Source: Riptortus pedestris (lineage: Eukaryota; Arthropoda; Insecta; Hemiptera; Alydidae). Taken from it: 64,000 bases of DNA. Each line of letters begins with the position of its first letter. Position 1 is the first letter of the stretch. Of the stretch, positions 60,171 to 64,000 are shown in pieces. The stretch lies in contig CM032233.1 of the NCBI GenBank assembly GCA_019009955.1, positions 85,091,001 through 85,155,000 of the forward strand. Reading direction: 5' to 3'. The notes below the pieces were generated by a model. That model was given only the letters and a program-made list of their open reading frames with translations, was not told the origin of the DNA and did not search any database. The position numbers and the translations under genes are program-made.

Positions 60171-60309
60171 TTCCTTTATTTTAATGTGCTCCTCCCGTAT
60201 CCATTGCCTTTAATTTTATAATTGGTATTGAACTGTCGGTTGAATCAGGGTCTGCCACATTTTTATTTTCAATAAAAACTTAATGAAAATACGATTTTTA
60301 TAAAACAAA

Positions 60310-61412
60310 TACCCCTGCAGAGTTTTCGAAACATTCTTCAAATGGCCACCGATCCTACCTACCCAGGAGATGACAAAAAAATGAGACCCATAACTCTCTA
60401 GCGGTCGCAATTATTGTTTAATCGTTACCAAACTCGACATTTTCATTTGTTTTAAAGAGCTTCATAACTTAAGCGATGTAAATTTAAAAAAGGTAGCAAA
60501 CTACAAAATCGCAACATATAGAACAACTCGATATTTAAAGGTTTTATGTCGTTAACGGCTAAAATCGGACAATTGGGGGAGGGGATGGATTGAGGAGGGG
60601 CATTTCGAGACTTCGAAATATCTCTGTTATTATGAATCGGGTCGAATAATTGTATAGAACAAGTTTTATTGCAAATGTTATGTCCTATAATGGTTGTTAT
60701 ATATGTAGGTAGGATGGAAAATCATCCTACCTACATTAGAAGCCACTTCCACCTGCCAGAATTCCAACTCAGAGTTGTTATATATGTTTTTTCACTATCT
60801 TGATTATTAACCGAGATTTTTGCAGTCATACAAAGCCTGGTACAAGTTGGTTTTCAGCCTTCCACCCCCGCCCCACTCCTACTCATGTCGTATTAATAAG
60901 TTATTAAACCATAAACCGCTTAATTCTAAGCTTGAATACCAAATAGTGTTTCCATTGAACTTTTACTGAGTGATACATCAATTAACGACTTTCCACTTTT
61001 GACTCGAACATTTTTATTTCATCTATGCCATACTCGATATTTAAATGTTTCATTCAAATCTAATGTTCATATTTCTTGAGGGCTGAGATCGGAGCAGAAA
61101 GGGGGGGGGGATTCAGAGGGGGAATTTAAAAATTCGAAATATCAGCGTTATTATGTGTGGAATCGAAAAATGTTATAGAATCAATCAACCTATTCATGCT
61201 CCACAATTGTTGGTCAATATATTTTCTCGTAAGTCAAATATTTAGGGAGCTATTAGTAACTTCTCGTTTTCAATCTGCAATAAACCCCCACTACTACTCT
61301 TCGAATTTCAATTTAGAAATAGAGAATAAATGGTGAGATCACATTACTAGTGTGTCTTTCCCGCCCGAGGGAAATCTGCTTGGTTTATGTAGCCCATGCT
61401 TGACGGACTTTA
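60310..61412 (+). mobile_element. HINE, subtype D, F
   Basis: TTTTCGAAACATTCTTCAAA, CCACCGATCCTACC, ACTCTCTAGCGGTCGC (no (TA)n), a C-type block with CCACTCCTACTCATGTC, the D block with its own G-run (61101-61110), and GCTTGGTTTATGTAGCCCAT with GACGGACTTT. An insertion GTAGGTAGGATGG...CCATCCTACCTAC-like palindrome lies at 60706-60735. Confidence 0.6.
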
Positions 61413-61414
61413 TG

Positions 61415-61805
61415 CTGACGTCATCAATTATGATTTTACGTTCTTGACTGAAAATTTTTATTTGATCTATACCATACTCGATATTTAACCGTTACAATCA
61501 ATACTAAAAATCATACTAAAGATTTGTTATTTGCAGAAATCGGACCAGGATCAGGGGGAGGGGAGGGGGAATTGTTATAGAACCAATCTTGGTCAGTTAT
61601 TGATGCTCTATAATTATTGTTCTATGCATTTTTTCGTAATTCAAATATTAAACGAGTTATTCTTAACTTCTTGGTTTCAGTCTCATTAAGCCTACTTTTT
61701 TACTCATGGGTGTATACATGGAAATAGAGAATGTGTGGTGTGTCATATCAGCACGGTGGAAATGTGATTAGTTTAGGTAGCAGCAGTTTGAATAACCTTT
61801 TTTTT
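61415..61805 (+). mobile_element. HINE second-block fragment, subtype D, F
   Basis: GACGTCATCAATTATGATTT, CATACTCGATATTTAACCG, a G-run, GGAAATAGAGAATGTGTGG, and AGTTTAGGTAGCAGCAG. It is in tandem with the preceding copy. Confidence 0.5.
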
Positions 61806-62646
61806 TTTATTTTGAACATATATCGGCAATTAAGGTATTCTTGATGATGAAATGTTTCAACATTTTTGAAAAATGTATGAAACCAACTAGTACGCTATTT
61901 TCTAAAATTGTTTTATTAGGCATTAGATTTATTCCTCTCATTCGTTATGAGTGGAATTTTTTCTACTTGTTTCTCTCTTCTATTCATGAAGCTAGTACGT
62001 CACTACATTTATTATGAGCACCTTAACTTTCATGTATGGTTTATATGGTGTTATTATTAATGAGAAAATGAAGAATATAACGTGAAACGTCATCTGCGTG
62101 TGATCGCGACACATGGAATTCAGCTGAGTTTTCACAGTAACCTTTATCGTGTGAAGAAAATAAGTCAAAGAGAACATTTCTCATGCACTTTGCGAATAGT
62201 AATCTTGGCACACGATCTGCAATATTACAGCCTCTATCTTCAAGTAAGAAGATTGTGAAATATGGGGGCAGGCGAACAGATGGTGTTCATTGGGCGTAGG
62301 CAGAGGAAACCATTGCATTAAATAAGAGTATTCAACCCCGATTCGCTAGATACCTCTCTATAGCACCTCCTCCTCTATATGTTTTTAATGAAAATAAAAT
62401 TAGATTCTCAGTTACTGAATAAATAATGTGTGTTATTTAAATTGTGCATAAGTAAAGTTTCTTCTCTAAGCAACTGTTAGTCTTCGTTCCCTCATAACTC
62501 AATGAATCCTGTAAAATAAAGCACCAATTTTCTTGTAACATCCAACGAATGCACTTTTAAAAAACTCAGGCGAAAAGGATGAAAAGAAGTTTTTTTTTTC
62601 TTTTTTCTATCCATCATGGCTTAGTACTATGATATTCTTGTGGTGA

Positions 62647-62649
<3 letters not shown>

Positions 62650-62724
<75 letters not shown>
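62650..62724. repeat. (GT)n(TA)n microsatellite
   Basis: GT dinucleotides to about 62678, then TA dinucleotides. Confidence 0.9.
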
Positions 62725-62726
<2 letters not shown>

Positions 62727-62882
62727 CCAATATTATTAATTATTTATCAAAATTACAGTGTAGTTTTAGCAATGTATTATATAATTGTTTTCTTTGGATT
62801 TTACTCTAAAACAGCTTTAATTAAAATCTATATTTATTTATAGGGCTTTAATAGATAAAATTATAAATGTGTATACATATGA

Positions 62883-62885
<3 letters not shown>

Positions 62886-62928
<43 letters not shown>
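62886..62928. repeat. (CA)n microsatellite
   Basis: Uninterrupted CA dinucleotides. Confidence 0.9.
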
Positions 62929-62929
<1 letters not shown>

Positions 62930-64000
62930 TGAAAAGGTAACTTTGATTCATCTCCATCTTTTTAAATACATTTTTTTTCTTCAAAATAAAATGAACAGAA
63001 GTAATTGTAATAGTTTAGATAGTAACCTCCTCATTTTAAAAATTATAAACATAGGTTATGCAACCAAAGCAGGTGTAGTTTTATTGAAATTTAGAAGGTA
63101 GTTTTGAATGGTGGTTGTAAAAGTGCCCAATTTTTTACCTTGCTGGAATTTTACAATCAAATTATTTGTAAAAGGGATACATTTTCCCACCTGTATTGTT
63201 TCTTGTAACAACAAAATGTTGCGGGATCTTCCAGGGAAAATTATCGGCCCATATTTTTCTGATAAATCATTAAATGGTACAGACTTCAACCGCTTCCTAA
63301 ATCAAGTGTTTTTAAATTAAATAGAAGACATGCATTCTTCCACCTATACATTTTGAAAGGGAAATCTGCTAAAATAACGAAACTTTTTTTTTTAGTTTTT
63401 CAATTTTGATGGAGTTTTAGATAAATTTCAATTGATAGTCTATGGGAATAATTTAATATATATCTTAAAAGGAAGGCCATTAATTTGGATCATTCATATT
63501 GCATTTATATTGGAAGTCCTTATACGAACTCATTGATATTGGAATTTTGTAATTAGTTTTTATTATCCCCTTTTAGGGCCTACAAAACTGTGGAATACCA
63601 TTTATGGTTCTCCAAACCATGCATAGTAGTAAAAAGAGTAACTGTATATGATATTATTGATTCACTTATGTTTTAAACCACTAACCTCTTTAGCTGTTTA
63701 AAGCCACACACACCTCATATTAAGTCGTAAGTAAGTCGTTAAACAAATTACAAATATATGTGATTAATAATAAATATAGGAGTTATTTATATTCATAGAG
63801 TCAACTTGGGGTTATATAAATTATTCAGTTCAATTAATTGCGTTCACCTGTTAAGAAATTTGCCTTTTCTCTTCCATATAGAATAGCTGGTAGACTGCAT
63901 CGGTGTGGAACATTAAAACGACCAATAACTAGTTAATGGCAATTTTTACCTGCGTTAGAACTATGGAAGGCGATAAACGACCTCAAAGAGGTTGCTTTAA

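Larger units (their letters stand above)
61806..64000. other. AT-rich tail of the window with microsatellites
   Basis: Apart from the microsatellites listed separately, no repeat family is clear. GGGAAATCTGCTAAAA at 63359 is a possible isolated R HINE 5' end. At 63108-63318 a 70-codon frame ends with LPGKIIGPYFSDKSLNGTDF, which faintly recalls a transposase segment; see findings. Confidence 0.4.

Overview
This window looks like nuclear DNA from an arthropod, most likely an insect with a large, AT-rich, repeat-laden genome. It holds one clear gene. The rest is transposable-element debris, microsatellites and unremarkable AT-rich DNA. Organism identity is inference; nothing here fixes a species.

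The gene. On the minus strand, 41891 down to 36100 is one uninterrupted coding exon of about 1,930 codons. Its protein is Ser/Thr/Lys/Glu-rich and looks disordered. It carries 12 copies of a short motif of the type [VI][RK]MVG[GS]KI[VI]K and four in-frame tandem repeats of 162-165 residues. Its only cysteines lie in the last ten residues (CICEMCTCG). The apparent stop codon lies inside a consensus splice donor (GG|GTGAGT), so the exon is spliced to a further exon at lower coordinates that I could not find. The Cys motif is like the N-terminal motif of the SAXO (stabilizer of axonemal microtubules) family. If the exon is the 5' coding exon, 1-36 kb is probably intron and 41.9-64 kb is upstream DNA.

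The repeats. A non-autonomous family makes up much of both flanks, with more than 40 full, partial or mosaic copies in both orientations. Full copies run from TTAGCAGATTTCCC, followed by its own inverted copy (a 5' hairpin), to a 3' end with the subterminal inverted repeat GGGAAATCTGCT, a 6-bp-stem hairpin (ACGCAGCCCCTGCGT) and GACGGACTTTT. They sit between T residues, have no target-site duplication that I can see, and carry an internal (TA)n tract and a G-run. This is the architecture of Helentron-associated elements (HINE, DINE-1-like). In the entries, F means the element reads 5' to 3' on the + strand and R the reverse. Subtypes differ between the G-run block and the 3' end: A carries a block with AAAGCTAGTTCGGCC; B has a block with a poly-G/GGTCACCAGG and AACACCACCGTGAATAAA; C has a block with GAGTAGGAGTGGGG; D is longer, with a second block containing GACGTCATCAATTATGA.

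Other mobile DNA. There is a deleted hAT element keeping the transposase C-terminus, nested in a HINE with an 8-bp duplication. There are tRNA-Leu-like SINEs, three copies of an element lodged in HINE (TA)n tracts, and a 241-bp element with a 17-bp duplication. Two inverted copies of a 638-bp hairpin-rich element, two MITEs (one mariner-like) and a LINE-type 3' tail with (TAA)n complete the list.

Layout: 1-18.7 kb is HINE-dense with nested insertions; 18.7-22.5 kb is mostly repeat-poor; 22.5-32.4 kb is repeat-dense; 32.4-36.1 kb is quieter; 36.1-42.0 kb is the exon and its GC-rich 5' leader; 42-61.8 kb is repeat-dense again; 61.8-64 kb is mostly microsatellites and AT-rich DNA.
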